From the NCBI GenBank assembly GCA_965646165.1, contig CBFFYP010000009.1, positions 16,959 to 80,958 on the forward strand: DNA of 64,000 nucleotides, given 5' to 3'. Numbering within the stretch: the stretch's first letter is position 1; each line of letters opens with the position of its first letter. Positions 33,828-42,895 of the stretch are shown piece after piece. The notes beneath the pieces are model-generated. The model was not told the origin of the DNA and did no database searches. It saw only the letters and a list, made by a program, of their open reading frames with translations. This stretch comes from MGBC114844 sp910585855. GTDB lineage: Bacteria > Bacillota > Clostridia > Lachnospirales > Lachnospiraceae. Both the position numbers and the translations under genes were made by a program.

Positions 33828-34628
33828 ATGTATGGAGCAGTGCTGGGAGATATTATTGGTTCGGTTTATGAACTGCGTAATGTAAAAACAGAACAGTTTT
33901 TGTTATTTCCTGTTGGAAGTACTTTTACAGATGATACGGTATTGTCGGTGGCAGTGGCAGAGAAGATACTGCGGGAAAAAACAATGTCGATTGGTTCGAA
34001 AGAGGGGTATGCATTTTGGTATAAGCAGTATTATCGCCGTTATCCCGATGCTGGTTATGGGCAGATGTTTTTGAATTGGGCGTTGGAGAAGGAATTTTTG
34101 GTGCAGAGAAGTTTTGGAAATGGAGCAGCTATGCGTGTCAGTGCGATTGGATTTGCCTATGATTCGATGGAAAAGGTTTTAAAAGAAGTAAAAAGTAGCT
34201 GTTATTATACCCATCATCATCGGGAAGCACTTTATGGGGCGCAGGCAGTAGCAGCGGCGGTTTTTATGGCAAGAGAAGGCTGCAGAAAGGAAGAAATTCG
34301 AGATTATATAAGGAAGAAGTTTCACTATCCACTGAAAGATTCGTTGAAAGAAATTCGGGAACAGTATGTATTTGACAGCCGGGCTTCTTATTCTGTTCCG
34401 CCTGCATTAGAGGCTTTTTTGGAGTCAGATTCCTATGAAGATGCGGTTCGAAAAGCGATATCGATTGGCGGGGACAGTGATACGATTGCCTGTATGACCG
34501 GAGGGATTGCACAGGCATTTTATAAAAAGATACCGGAAGAGATTTTTCTTCGTGGAATGGGATATTTAGACAGCGGACTTCGAAAGGTACTGAAGGAATT
34601 TGAGGAAGCTTATCAAATTGAGCGGTAG
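33828..34628 (+). CDS. ADP-ribosylglycohydrolase family protein
   Basis: The 266-aa protein has the DraG-type metal sites: MYGAVLGDIIGSVYE at the start, FTDDTVLSVA (about residues 32-41) and IGGDSDTIACMTGGIAQAFY (about 213-232), which hold the two magnesium ions. The family removes ADP-ribose from proteins, RNA or small molecules. The next gene encodes the small protein often found beside it, suggesting a functional pair. No ADP-ribosyltransferase is visible nearby. Confidence 0.9.
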   Translation: MYGAVLGDIIGSVYELRNVKTEQFLLFPVGSTFTDDTVLSVAVAEKILREKTMSIGSKEGYAFWYKQYYRRYPDAGYGQMFLNWALEKEFLVQRSFGNGAAMRVSAIGFAYDSMEKVLKEVKSSCYYTHHHREALYGAQAVAAAVFMAREGCRKEEIRDYIRKKFHYPLKDSLKEIREQYVFDSRASYSVPPALEAFLESDSYEDAVRKAISIGGDSDTIACMTGGIAQAFYKKIPEEIFLRGMGYLDSGLRKVLKEFEEAYQIER

Positions 34629-34673
34629 AAGGAGAAGAAAATAAAGATAAAAAGGTAGTAGGTGAGAAATAAA

Positions 34674-35021
34674 ATGATTTTATACAGACCTGTCGGTGAA
34701 AGGGAAAAACAGTTGATAGAGGAGAGCGGATTTTTGAAATTTCCGCCCCGTCTGCCTTGGCAGCCAATTTTTTATCCTGTAAAAACAAAGCAATATGCAG
34801 AAGAAATTGCCAGTCGGTGGAATACAAAGGATGAGCAGTCAGGTTACATGGGTTATGTAACAAGATTTGAGATAGAAGATGCCTATATTGAAACATTTCC
34901 GGTTCAGACAGTGGGTTTGTCCTATCATCAGGAGTATTGGATACCTTCTGAAGAATTGGAAGAGTTTCATAGGCATATGATAGGAACAATAGAAATAATA
35001 GAGGAGTTTACCGGAAATTAG
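34674..35021 (+). CDS. Small 'ADP-ribosylation/crystallin J1'-type protein
   Basis: The protein has 115 aa from ATG 34674, after AGTAGGTGAG; a GTG at 34662 is an alternative. The sequence ILYRPVGEREKQLIEESGF, then KFPPRLPWQPIFYPV and GYVTRFEIEDAYI, is a pattern that I know as a companion of ADP-ribosylglycohydrolases in Firmicutes. Its biochemical role is not established. It follows the glycohydrolase by 45 bp. Confidence 0.75.
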   Translation: MILYRPVGEREKQLIEESGFLKFPPRLPWQPIFYPVKTKQYAEEIASRWNTKDEQSGYMGYVTRFEIEDAYIETFPVQTVGLSYHQEYWIPSEELEEFHRHMIGTIEIIEEFTGN

Positions 35022-35050
35022 GAATCAGTTCGAAAGAGGATGTGAGTAAA

Positions 35051-36607
35051 ATGCAAAATGTAAAAAAATTAAATGTAAGAAAACTGAAAAGGATTATTTA
35101 TGGAAGAACGATGGTGGTGGTGCTGCTTTTGCTGATTCAGTTTTTGATTTTATTGGATGTGTTTGTTTGGCTGCAAAAATATACATTTTTGTTTTATGGC
35201 GGATTTTCCTTGATTTCTGCAATCGTGCTGATCTATATTTTAAATGAAAAAACAGACCCTAGTTTTCAGATTAGCTGGCTGATTCCTGTACTGCTGATTC
35301 CAATTTTTGGTTCTTTGTTTTATCTGTTTGTACAGTTTCAGTTTGGAACAAAGATGATAAACGGAAAGCTGTGTCAAAATATTCGTGAAACAGCGGATTA
35401 TATGAAGCAAGATAAAGAAGTATATAACCGTCTGAAAGAAGAAGATCAGGAACTTCCCCGTTTGATTCATTATATGAACCAGTACGCCGGATATCCGATT
35501 CATCAAAATACAAAAGTAAAATTCTTTCCTCTGGGAGAAGATAAATTTGAGGAAATGAAAGTGCAGCTTAGAAAAGCGAAAAAATTTATTTTTATGGAGT
35601 ATTTTATTATTGAGCATGGTGTAATGTTTGATACTATTATGGATATTTTAGAGGAAAAGGCAAAGGAAGGCGTGGAAGTGCGTTTTATGTATGATGGTAT
35701 GTGTACGCTGGCTTTGATGCCGTATCATTATCCAAAGGAGGTTGAACAAAAAGGGATTCAGTGTAAAATGTTTTCTCCTGTAAAGCCGCTGCTTTCCACC
35801 CATCAAAATAACCGGGATCATAGAAAGATTTTAATTGTTGACGGAGAAGTGGCATTTACCGGCGGTGTAAATTTAGCGGATGAATATATCAATCAAAAGA
35901 AGCGGTTTGGACACTGGAAAGATACCGCAATTATGCTGACTGGAGAAGCAGTTAATAATTTTACTATTATGTTTTTACAGATGTGGAATTTGGATACACA
36001 TATAAAAGAGGACTATGAAAAGTATTTGATTTCTTATAGTAAAAAAGCAGAAAAAGAGCTTGGATTTGTACTTCCTTATGGAGATAGTCCGCTTGATAAG
36101 GAAAATGTAGGAGAACAGGTTTATTTGGATATTTTGCAACATGCAAAACAAAATGTACATATTATGACACCTTATTTAATTTTGGACAATCGAATGGTAA
36201 ATGCTTTAAAGTATGCGGCAAAGAGCGGAGTGGAGGTAATTATTATTATGCCTCATATTCCAGATAAAAAATATGCTTATCTGCTGGCAAGAAGTTATTA
36301 TGAGGAACTTTTGGAAGCAGGAGTGGAAATTTTTGAGTATACGCCGGGATTTGTCCATGCGAAAGAGTTTATCAGTGATGGGGAGAAGGCGGTTGTGGGA
36401 ACAATTAATTTGGATTTCCGCAGTTTGTATCTGCATTTTGAATGTGCCGCTTTTATGTATAAAAATCCGGTAATTCAGGATATTGAAGAAGATTATCAAA
36501 ATACTTTAAAGAAGTGTCAGAAAATTACATTAGAAGATTGTAAAAAATATGGATTTTTAAAACGGTATATTGGAAGGATTCTACGGATTGTAGCGCCATT
36601 GATGTAG
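35051..36607 (+). CDS. cls: Cardiolipin synthase (phospholipase D family)
   Basis: The 518-aa membrane enzyme joins two phosphatidylglycerols to cardiolipin. Two N-terminal membrane segments (about residues 22-42 and 48-66) and a third near 78-96 precede two HKD motifs: HRKILIVDGEVAFTGG (His257, Lys259, Asp264) and HAKEFISDGEKAVVGTIN (His436). I prefer ATG 35051 over GTG 35042. Length and order match Firmicute Cls proteins. The F3 hairpin element starts 19 bp after the stop. Confidence 0.93.
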   Translation: MQNVKKLNVRKLKRIIYGRTMVVVLLLLIQFLILLDVFVWLQKYTFLFYGGFSLISAIVLIYILNEKTDPSFQISWLIPVLLIPIFGSLFYLFVQFQFGTKMINGKLCQNIRETADYMKQDKEVYNRLKEEDQELPRLIHYMNQYAGYPIHQNTKVKFFPLGEDKFEEMKVQLRKAKKFIFMEYFIIEHGVMFDTIMDILEEKAKEGVEVRFMYDGMCTLALMPYHYPKEVEQKGIQCKMFSPVKPLLSTHQNNRDHRKILIVDGEVAFTGGVNLADEYINQKKRFGHWKDTAIMLTGEAVNNFTIMFLQMWNLDTHIKEDYEKYLISYSKKAEKELGFVLPYGDSPLDKENVGEQVYLDILQHAKQNVHIMTPYLILDNRMVNALKYAAKSGVEVIIIMPHIPDKKYAYLLARSYYEELLEAGVEIFEYTPGFVHAKEFISDGEKAVVGTINLDFRSLYLHFECAAFMYKNPVIQDIEEDYQNTLKKCQKITLEDCKKYGFLKRYIGRILRIVAPLM

Positions 36608-36625
36608 AGGGGGGTGGCTGGGGGA

Positions 36626-36772
36626 GGACGCCGAAAGCCAAAGGGAGTGCTATTCCGGGCCCGCTTGCGCTTAGCATTTCCTCGTAGCGGACACGTAAGA
36701 CGCTAAAATACAGCGTCTAAGTGCCGACGGGAAATGATGACCCTGCATAGCACTCCCTTTGGCTTTCGGCTG
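36626..36772 (+). repeat. Short hairpin element F3, copy d
   Basis: A perfect outer stem GCCGAAAGCCAAAGGGAGTG pairs with its complement ending CTTTCGGC. The core is nearly identical to copy c, but the inner hairpin is AGACGCT..AGCGTCT instead of AGGTGCT..AGCACCT, a compensated change. Confidence 0.9.
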
Positions 36773-36946
36773 TGCACTCCAGACCGGAAAATAGTAGAAT
36801 GTTTGTTGGAGTGTAATGTGTTGAAAATGATAAATATGTGCAGGGTTTTCTTAGCTTTTTTGGATTTTGGATGTGTTTGTTAGTTGGAAGGGGATATATG
36901 ATTTGTTTATGTAGGTTATATATATGTGTAAGAAAGGGTGTTATTT

Positions 36947-37381
36947 GTGATTAGAGAAATAGTGAAAAGTGATTTAGATGGTTTATTGAGATTGTATATG
37001 CAATTACATGATAATCCTATGCCGGAGAAGACGCCTGAAATTTTGCGGATTTGGGATAATATTTTTCAAGATAAAAATCATCATGTGATTGTTGCTGAAG
37101 AAGATGGAAAGATAGTATCTTCTTGTGTTTGTGTTATTATTCCTAATTTGACTCACAACCAGCAGCCATATGCTTTGATTGAAAATGTGATAACCGATGA
37201 AAAATGCAGAGAGAGAGGACTGGCAACGCAATGTCTGAATTATGCAAAAGAGGTTGCTGTAAAAGAGAATTGCTATAAAATAATGCTGCTTACGGGATCT
37301 AAGAAGGAAAGTACATTAAATTTTTATAGAAAGGCGGGTTACAATAGTGAAGATAAAACAGCATTTATTCAATGGATATAG
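36947..37381 (+). CDS. GNAT-family N-acetyltransferase
   Basis: The protein has 144 aa from GTG 36947, 8 bp after AAAGGG. The acetyl-CoA motif is RERGLATQCLNYAKEVA (about residues 85-101), and a C-terminal FYRKAGYN is typical of GNATs that act on small molecules or amino groups. The substrate is unknown. Its 3' end overlaps the start of the M24 gene by 35 bp, indicating co-expression. Confidence 0.85.
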   Translation: MIREIVKSDLDGLLRLYMQLHDNPMPEKTPEILRIWDNIFQDKNHHVIVAEEDGKIVSSCVCVIIPNLTHNQQPYALIENVITDEKCRERGLATQCLNYAKEVAVKENCYKIMLLTGSKKESTLNFYRKAGYNSEDKTAFIQWI

Positions 37382-38090
37382 TGTGGCAAAGGAAATGCTG
37401 GATTTATATTCTATGATGCAAAACTTAAATCGGGCAGCTATGAAGTATATGGCTGATACAATTAAAGTTGGAATGAGTCTGTCGAATATTAAGTCATTGT
37501 GTGAAGATTATTTGTTGAAAAATGGTGCGGATTCCTTTTGGTATTGGGATGTGGGAGCTTTTGTTTTTGCTGGAGATGAAACTGCTGTTTCTGTATCGGG
37601 TAAAGATTATAAGGTTGCAGATAGAATGATACAGGAAAATGATATTGTTACGATTGATTTAAGTCCCCAGAAAAATTATATTTGGGGAGATTATGCAAGA
37701 ACACTTATTTTTGAAGATGGTGTATGCTGTGATGAGATTGATAGAATTAAAAAAGAAGAGTGGCGGAATGGATTGCAGATGGAAGAATATCTGCATAAAA
37801 TTTTGACTGATGTAGCAGCACCGGATATGACATTTGAAGAATTATATTATTATATGAATGAACTGATTGTAGAAAAGGGATTTATAAATTTGGATTTTCT
37901 TGGAAATCTTGGACATTCAGTTGTAAAAAATAAAAGTGATAGAATATATATAGAAAAAGGGAATCGTAAAAAATTATCAGATGTTGAAATGTTTACTTTT
38001 GAACCGCATATCAGTATTTCTGATTCAAAATATGGATATAAAAGAGAAGATATTTATTATTTTGCAGATGGTAAGTTAATGAAGTTATAG
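37347..38090 (+). CDS. M24-family metallopeptidase-like protein
   Basis: The 247-aa protein has the pita-bread fold pattern of methionine or Xaa-Pro aminopeptidases. Likely metal ligands are Asp in VTIDLSP, Asp in WGDYART, His in NLGHSV, Glu in FTFEPH and Glu in KREDIYYF. It lacks the N-terminal domain of aminopeptidase P. It starts at GTG 37347 inside the GNAT gene. With all five ligands present it may be active; the substrate is unknown. Confidence 0.75.
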   Translation: MKIKQHLFNGYSVAKEMLDLYSMMQNLNRAAMKYMADTIKVGMSLSNIKSLCEDYLLKNGADSFWYWDVGAFVFAGDETAVSVSGKDYKVADRMIQENDIVTIDLSPQKNYIWGDYARTLIFEDGVCCDEIDRIKKEEWRNGLQMEEYLHKILTDVAAPDMTFEELYYYMNELIVEKGFINLDFLGNLGHSVVKNKSDRIYIEKGNRKKLSDVEMFTFEPHISISDSKYGYKREDIYYFADGKLMKL

Positions 38091-38152
38091 ATTATTAAAT
38101 AGGGTAATGGGCAGCGGATGAAGAAATAAGTGAAATATAGAATGGAGGAATT

Positions 38153-38785
38153 ATGCTTACAAGGGAGCAGAATGTATTTTTGGCAAAGAAAACATTTGTA
38201 GAATTAGTTTATAATACGGCTTATATCGAGGGATGTAATGTAACGTTTCCACAGACACAAACAATTATAGATGGAGCTGTTGTGAATGGAATATCAGTTA
38301 ATGATATACAAACGGTGCTTAATTTACGTGATGCATGGAGATATTGTATTGAAAATGTAGATGCTTTATTAAATTTGGATTATATATGTAAAATAAATGA
38401 ATTTGTATCTAGAAATGAAAGCCTGCAGTGGGGAGTTTTGAGAAATGGGGAAGTTGGGGTAGGAGATTTTATGCCGCCTATACCAATAAAAGAAAAAGTT
38501 TTGGAAGAAATTAAAAAGATTTTAAATATAAGCGATGCTGTTGAAAGGGCTTTGGAATATTTTGCATATGGCTGTAAAAAACAACTTTTTTGGGACGGAA
38601 ATAAAAGAACATCTACTATAGTTGCAAGTAAAGTTTTAATTGAATCTGGAAATGGTATTTTAACTATTGGAAAAGATAATGCAGAAGAATTTAACATTGT
38701 TTTGAATAATTGGTATTTAAAAAACGAATTAGAACCATTAAAGAAGTGTTTAAAAAAATGTATTAAAACGTTGAAAATAGAATAA
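38153..38785 (+). CDS. Fic-family protein with substituted catalytic histidine
   Basis: The 210-aa protein carries the Fic core as QLFWDGNKR (residues 144-152), where the usual motif is H-x-F-x-(D/E)-G-N-(G/K)-R; the catalytic His position is Gln144. The rest of the anion-binding nest (DGNKR) is intact. An inhibitory-helix motif TAYIEG (22-27), matching [S/T]xxxE[G/N], is also present at the N-terminus. Fic enzymes usually transfer AMP or phosphate. This one may be inactive, have altered chemistry, or be regulatory. It starts after ATGGAGG. Confidence 0.85.
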   Translation: MLTREQNVFLAKKTFVELVYNTAYIEGCNVTFPQTQTIIDGAVVNGISVNDIQTVLNLRDAWRYCIENVDALLNLDYICKINEFVSRNESLQWGVLRNGEVGVGDFMPPIPIKEKVLEEIKKILNISDAVERALEYFAYGCKKQLFWDGNKRTSTIVASKVLIESGNGILTIGKDNAEEFNIVLNNWYLKNELEPLKKCLKKCIKTLKIE

Positions 38786-38816
38786 ATTAGGATGCTGAAA
38801 AGGAGGTTCTTTCACT

Positions 38817-39536
38817 GGACGCTAGAGGAGGTTTGCTCCTTTCCTTTGCTTGCTCCGCTCTCCGAATGGTAAGAACGTCTAGAGCTTCTGTATTCAGGTA
38901 CATCCAACCATCCGAACCGGGGCGCAATTCGCCCTCACCACAGCTGAAACACAACTAGTGTAAGGAAAGATTTTACCAGCTATAAAACATTCTCTTCCCT
39001 ATCATCCGGGCTAAACACGCCCCTTTTTTTGCATACCCTGCATAGAAGCAGGATATGCAAAAAATTCTAGGTATTTCCACAGAAGCCAGACGTTCTAACC
39101 ATTCTCCGAAGTCGCATACAAAGGAAAGGAGCAAACCTCCTCTGGCTGTTGGTTGAATAGCGTAAGGAATTGTGCTTGTTTTTTTGTTCCGGGGTCAAGA
39201 AACAGCCAGATTCGAAAACGGGAAACCGCCTGCAGTGACTTTGGAGAAAAGTTAGAAGTTCTGACTTCTGCTGAAAAACCTAAGATTTTTTTCACATACT
39301 GCTTTCATGCAGTGTGTGAAAAAAAAGGAGCGTGTTTAGCCCGCATTTGTATTGAAACGGGATTGTTTTGTGGAAGGTAGTATTGTTTGGTATGTTCGTT
39401 TCGTTTTGGTTGCCATGTGGGCGAATTGCGCTCCGGTCTGTCCGGTTGGAGGAATGAAAATGCAGAAGTCTTAGAACTTCTTACTTTTTGGAAACGTGGA
39501 ACAGCAGGCGGTTTCCCGTTTTTGAATCTGGCGTTC
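38817..39536. repeat. Composite hairpin element: F2 module (38817-39148, +), short linker, F1 module (39202-39536, -)
   Basis: The F2 arms here are AGAGGAGGTTTGCTCCTTTCC and its exact complement; compared with other F2 copies several bases differ on both arms together. The F1 arms are AACGGGAAACCGCCTGC with complement GCAGGCGGTTTCCCGTT, again changed on both sides relative to other F1 copies. The linker is shortened to about 53 bp but keeps TTTTTTTGTTCCGGGGTCAA. Confidence 0.87.
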
Positions 39537-39577
39537 TCTCTCCAAAAGATTTATTAAAGAAATAGTAAAAAAAGAAC

Positions 39578-39606
39578 TTGCGTAAAAAGGAAATATATGC
39601 TATAAT
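39578..39606 (+). promoter_or_regulatory. rplS promoter
   Basis: TTGCGT (39578-39583), 17 bp, TATAAT (39601-39606). The roughly 100-nt leader to the start codon could hold regulatory structure, but I do not see a known one. Confidence 0.65.
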
Positions 39607-39715
39607 TCACACGTTGTGAGAAAATAAGATATTCCTCTGCTGCAGTAAAGATTCATAAATTCTATATGGATTTCAATAAAAGCATTAAGAATGTCTAACG
39701 ATTGAGGAGGCACAA

Positions 39716-40063
39716 ATGAACGAGATTATTAAAAGTATTGAAACAGCTCAGTTAAAAAAGGAAGTTCCGCAATTTCGTGTTGGTGATACGGTAAAGGTAT
39801 ATGCAAAGGTAATTGAGGGAACACGTGAGAGAATTCAGGTATTTGAAGGAACTGTTTTAAAAAGACAGAACGGCGGAGTTCGTGAAACTTTTACGGTTCG
39901 CAAAAATTCCAATGGAATCGGCGTAGAGAAGACATGGCCTCTGCACTCTCCTATTGTGGATAAGGTAGAAGTAGTAAGACATGGTAAGGTAAGACGTGCA
40001 AAGCTGAATTACTTAAGAGGCAGAGTTGGTAAGAGTGCGAAGATTAAGGAATTAGTAAAATAA
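39716..40063 (+). CDS. rplS: Ribosomal protein bL19
   Basis: The 115-aa 50S protein has the family pattern FRVGDTVKVYAKVIEGTRER, QVFEGTVLKRQNGG and GVEKTWPLHSP. It follows GAGGAGG. It is often next to trmD; here the two are 7.5 kb apart, separated by accessory genes and hairpin elements. Confidence 0.97.
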   Translation: MNEIIKSIETAQLKKEVPQFRVGDTVKVYAKVIEGTRERIQVFEGTVLKRQNGGVRETFTVRKNSNGIGVEKTWPLHSPIVDKVEVVRHGKVRRAKLNYLRGRVGKSAKIKELVK

Positions 40064-40101
40064 TCAAAAGAGGCGCAAAAATAACAGCGTTTTAGCAATG
40101 T

Positions 40102-40139
40102 TAGGGGCAAATACATCTTGTACTTGCCCCTATTTCAGA
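40102..40139 (+). terminator. Weak terminator-like hairpin after rplS
   Basis: TAGGGGCAA pairs with TTGCCCCTA and is followed by the T-rich TTTCAGATTTT. The T-run is imperfect, so read-through to lepB is likely. Confidence 0.55.
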
Positions 40140-40171
40140 TTTTATGGGGCAGAAATGGGAAGGAATTAAGG

Positions 40172-40726
40172 ATGGCAGTACGAAGAAAAGGTGTCGAAGA
40201 ACACCGTATTTTCTATGATTTGATGCGATGGATTTTAGATATCGTGGTTGTAATGGGGATAGCTGCATTTTTGACGATTTATATGGGGGAGCAGATGACA
40301 GTAAGTGGATATTCGATGGCTCCGATCCTTTCAAATGATGAAAGAATCTTGATTGATAAATTAAGTTACCATTTTTCCGATCCGAAGCGATTTGATATTG
40401 TGATTTTTCGAAACGGAGAGGAAGAAAAGTATTTTTTAAAACGAATTATTGCTCTTCCCGGAGAAACTGTTTGTATTAAAAACGGACGGGTGATGGTAAA
40501 CGGGGAGTATTTAGAAGAACCAATAGAAACTGATGCAATTTTAAATCCCGGTCTTGCTTTAGAAGAGATTGTACTTGGAGAGGATGAATATTTTCTTTTA
40601 GGGGATAATCGAAATAACAGTGAGGACAGTCGATTTGAAACCGTGGGGAATGTAAAGAGAGGAAATATTGTTGGAAAAGCATGGCTTTTGGTGACAACAC
40701 TTGACGAAGTAGGACTGATAAAATAG
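40172..40726 (+). CDS. lepB: Signal peptidase I
   Basis: The protein has 184 aa from ATG 40172 (MAVRRKG); a longer frame from 40118 lacks a good site. It has one N-terminal membrane helix (about 20-40), the catalytic Ser in SGYSMAPIL (about 48-56), the catalytic Lys in FLKRIIALPGE (about 89-99) and GDNRNNSEDSR (about 149-159). It cleaves signal peptides of exported proteins. It precedes rbgA by 25 bp in a likely operon. Confidence 0.94.
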   Translation: MAVRRKGVEEHRIFYDLMRWILDIVVVMGIAAFLTIYMGEQMTVSGYSMAPILSNDERILIDKLSYHFSDPKRFDIVIFRNGEEEKYFLKRIIALPGETVCIKNGRVMVNGEYLEEPIETDAILNPGLALEEIVLGEDEYFLLGDNRNNSEDSRFETVGNVKRGNIVGKAWLLVTTLDEVGLIK

Positions 40727-40751
40727 AATAGAAAAGGATTGGTGATAAAAT

Positions 40752-41615
40752 ATGAATGTGCAGTGGTATCCCGGTCATATGATAAAGGCAAAACGGACAA
40801 TGCAGGAGGATATTAAGTTAATTGATTTGGTAATTGAATTGGTAGATGCCAGAATTCCTCTAAGCAGCCGCAATCCTGATATTGATGAATTAGGGAAAAA
40901 TAAAGCACGGTTGATTTTACTAAATAAGTCGGATTTGGCTTCTGAAAAGTTTAATGCGGTATGGGAAGCGTATTTTCAGGAGAAGGGGTATTATGTAGTA
41001 AAGATCAATGCAAAAAGCGGAGCGGGAATAAAAGCAATTCATGCCGAAGTACAGAAGGCATGTAAAGATAAGATCGAACGGGATCGAAGGAGAGGGATTT
41101 TGAATCGACCGGTACGGGCAATGGTGGTGGGGATTCCAAATGTAGGAAAGTCTACTTTTATCAATACATTTGCCGGAAAAGCCTGTACAAAAACCGGAAA
41201 TAAGCCGGGTGTAACCAAGGGGAAACAGTGGATTCGGCTGAATAAAAATATAGAGTTATTAGATACCCCCGGAATACTTTGGCCAAAGTTTGAAGATCCA
41301 GAAGTGGGAGTGCGTCTGGCTTTAATCGGATCGGTTCGGGATGAAATTTTAAATCGGACAGAGATGGCGTGTGCATTAATTTCGATTTTAACGGAGCATT
41401 ATATGGGTATGCTAAAGGAGCGGTATGAAGGGGTGGAAGAAACAGAAAAAGCGGAAGAAATTCTTTTGCAGATTGCAAAAAGTCGTGCTTGCTTAGCAAA
41501 GGGAGGGGAGTATGATTTGGATAAAGCCGCTGCTTTATTGTTAGATGAGTTTCGAAACGGAAAGATTGGACGAATTACATTAGAGTTTCCTGAAAAGATG
41601 GAGGGAGGACGCTAG
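40752..41615 (+). CDS. rbgA: Ribosome biogenesis GTPase RbgA
   Basis: The 287-aa circularly permuted GTPase acts in late 50S assembly: the G4 motif NKSDLA (about residues 58-63) precedes G1 GIPNVGKSTF (about 125-134) and G3 DTPGILWP. The start MNVQWYPGHMIKAKR is typical. The last codons GGA CGC TAG belong to the F1 hairpin element that starts at 41607, so the stop codon is element-derived and the C-terminus may have been altered by the insertion. Confidence 0.95.
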   Translation: MNVQWYPGHMIKAKRTMQEDIKLIDLVIELVDARIPLSSRNPDIDELGKNKARLILLNKSDLASEKFNAVWEAYFQEKGYYVVKINAKSGAGIKAIHAEVQKACKDKIERDRRRGILNRPVRAMVVGIPNVGKSTFINTFAGKACTKTGNKPGVTKGKQWIRLNKNIELLDTPGILWPKFEDPEVGVRLALIGSVRDEILNRTEMACALISILTEHYMGMLKERYEGVEETEKAEEILLQIAKSRACLAKGGEYDLDKAAALLLDEFRNGKIGRITLEFPEKMEGGR

Positions 41616-41937
41616 ATTCGAAAACGGTGAGCAGTCTGCAGTTCCGATTTCCAAAAAGTAAGAAGTTCTAAGACTTCTGTATTATGGTGCATCCAGCCGG
41701 ACAGACCGGGGCGCAATTCGCCCAGACTCCTGCCGAAACTTGATTGGTGTAAGGAAGATTTTACTAGCCATAAGATATTCTCTTTCCTATTATCCGGGCT
41801 AAACACGCCCCTTTTTTTTCACATACTGCATAGAAGCAGTATATGAAAAAAATCTTAGGTTTTCGAGCAGAAGTCTAAGAACTTCTAACTTTTTTCCAAA
41901 GTCACTGCAGACTGCCCACCGTTTTCGAATCTGGCTG
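41607..41937 (+). repeat. Solo hairpin element F1, overlapping the rbgA stop codon
   Basis: It runs from GGACGCTAGATTCGAAAAC to CGAATCTGGCTG. Arms AACGGTGAGCAGTCTGC and GCAGACTGCCCACCGTT pair with one A-C mismatch, including a compensated C-to-T change. The core is GGGGCGCAATTCGCCC, GGGCTAAACACGCCCC, T8, then a CACATACTGC/GCAGTATATG hairpin. The right flank TGTTTTTTGACTCCGAAGC and AAAAAAAGAAT matches the composite linker start. Confidence 0.88.
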
Positions 41938-42067
41938 TTTTTTGACTCCGAAGCAAAAAAAGAATCATATGTTTTATAATAAAAGAAGTATTATCTCTGC
42001 CGCTGCCAGCCAATTTTTAGGTTGTAAGTTTATTTTGAGAAGTTTAAAAGAGAAAGGGGTTTTAAAT

Positions 42068-42841
42068 ATGGAACAAAAGATTGGGGAAATAAAGGGATTG
42101 TTAGAACAGACATCTGTGCAGGATTTGCCGCAGGTTCTTATAAATTATCGAAAAGACAGCCGAAGCGGTGTTATGAAACTGGTGGAACGATTCGATAAAA
42201 AATATGAGAAGTATCAGCAGGAACTGGTACGTCTAGAAGAGATGCTTGCTTTTGAGAAAAAGTATGCTTCTTATCAGGCAATTTGCGGAATTGATGAAGC
42301 AGGAAGAGGACCTTTAGCAGGTCCGGTAGTGGCAGGGGCAGTGATTTTGCCAAAGGATTTAAAAATTTTATATTTAAATGATTCTAAGCAGCTTTCGAAG
42401 CAGCAGAGGGAAGCGTTGTATGACGAGATTATGGATAAGGCGGTTAGTGTTGGAGTAGGAATTGTTTCTTCGGAAAGAATTGATGAAATCAATATTTTGC
42501 AGGCGACTTTTGAAGCAATGCGTCAGGCGATAGAATCGCTTTCGGTTTCACCGGATCTTTTATTAAATGATGCGGTTACGATTCCAAAAGTTTCTGTTCG
42601 CCAAGTGCCGATTATCAGGGGGGATGCGAAATCTCTTTCGATTGCTGCTGCCAGTGTGATTGCAAAAGTAACACGAGATCGGATTATGGTGGAATATGAT
42701 GCACGTTATCCAAACTATGGATTTGCGGAGCATAAGGGATATGGTTCAAAGATGCATCAGGAAGCAATTCGAACTTATGGTGTAACACCCATTCATAGAA
42801 AAACATTTTTAAAAAATATTTTGGATCAACAGAAAGAATGA
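42068..42841 (+). CDS. rnhB: Ribonuclease HII
   Basis: The protein has 257 aa from ATG 42068 after GAAAGGGG; a longer frame from 41942 runs into the F1 flank and is unlikely. The catalytic core begins CGIDEAGRGPLAGPVVAGAV (about residues 73-92) with further Asp in LLNDA (about 160). An N-terminal helical extension of about 70 residues is usual in Firmicutes. It removes ribonucleotides from DNA. It lies in the usual rbgA-rnhB order, here split by an F1 element. Confidence 0.95.
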   Translation: MEQKIGEIKGLLEQTSVQDLPQVLINYRKDSRSGVMKLVERFDKKYEKYQQELVRLEEMLAFEKKYASYQAICGIDEAGRGPLAGPVVAGAVILPKDLKILYLNDSKQLSKQQREALYDEIMDKAVSVGVGIVSSERIDEINILQATFEAMRQAIESLSVSPDLLLNDAVTIPKVSVRQVPIIRGDAKSLSIAAASVIAKVTRDRIMVEYDARYPNYGFAEHKGYGSKMHQEAIRTYGVTPIHRKTFLKNILDQQKE

Positions 42842-42895
42842 AAATTGTAGATTTGTAGATAAAAAAGGTCAAAAGAGAGAGGGGGAGGGGTAGAA

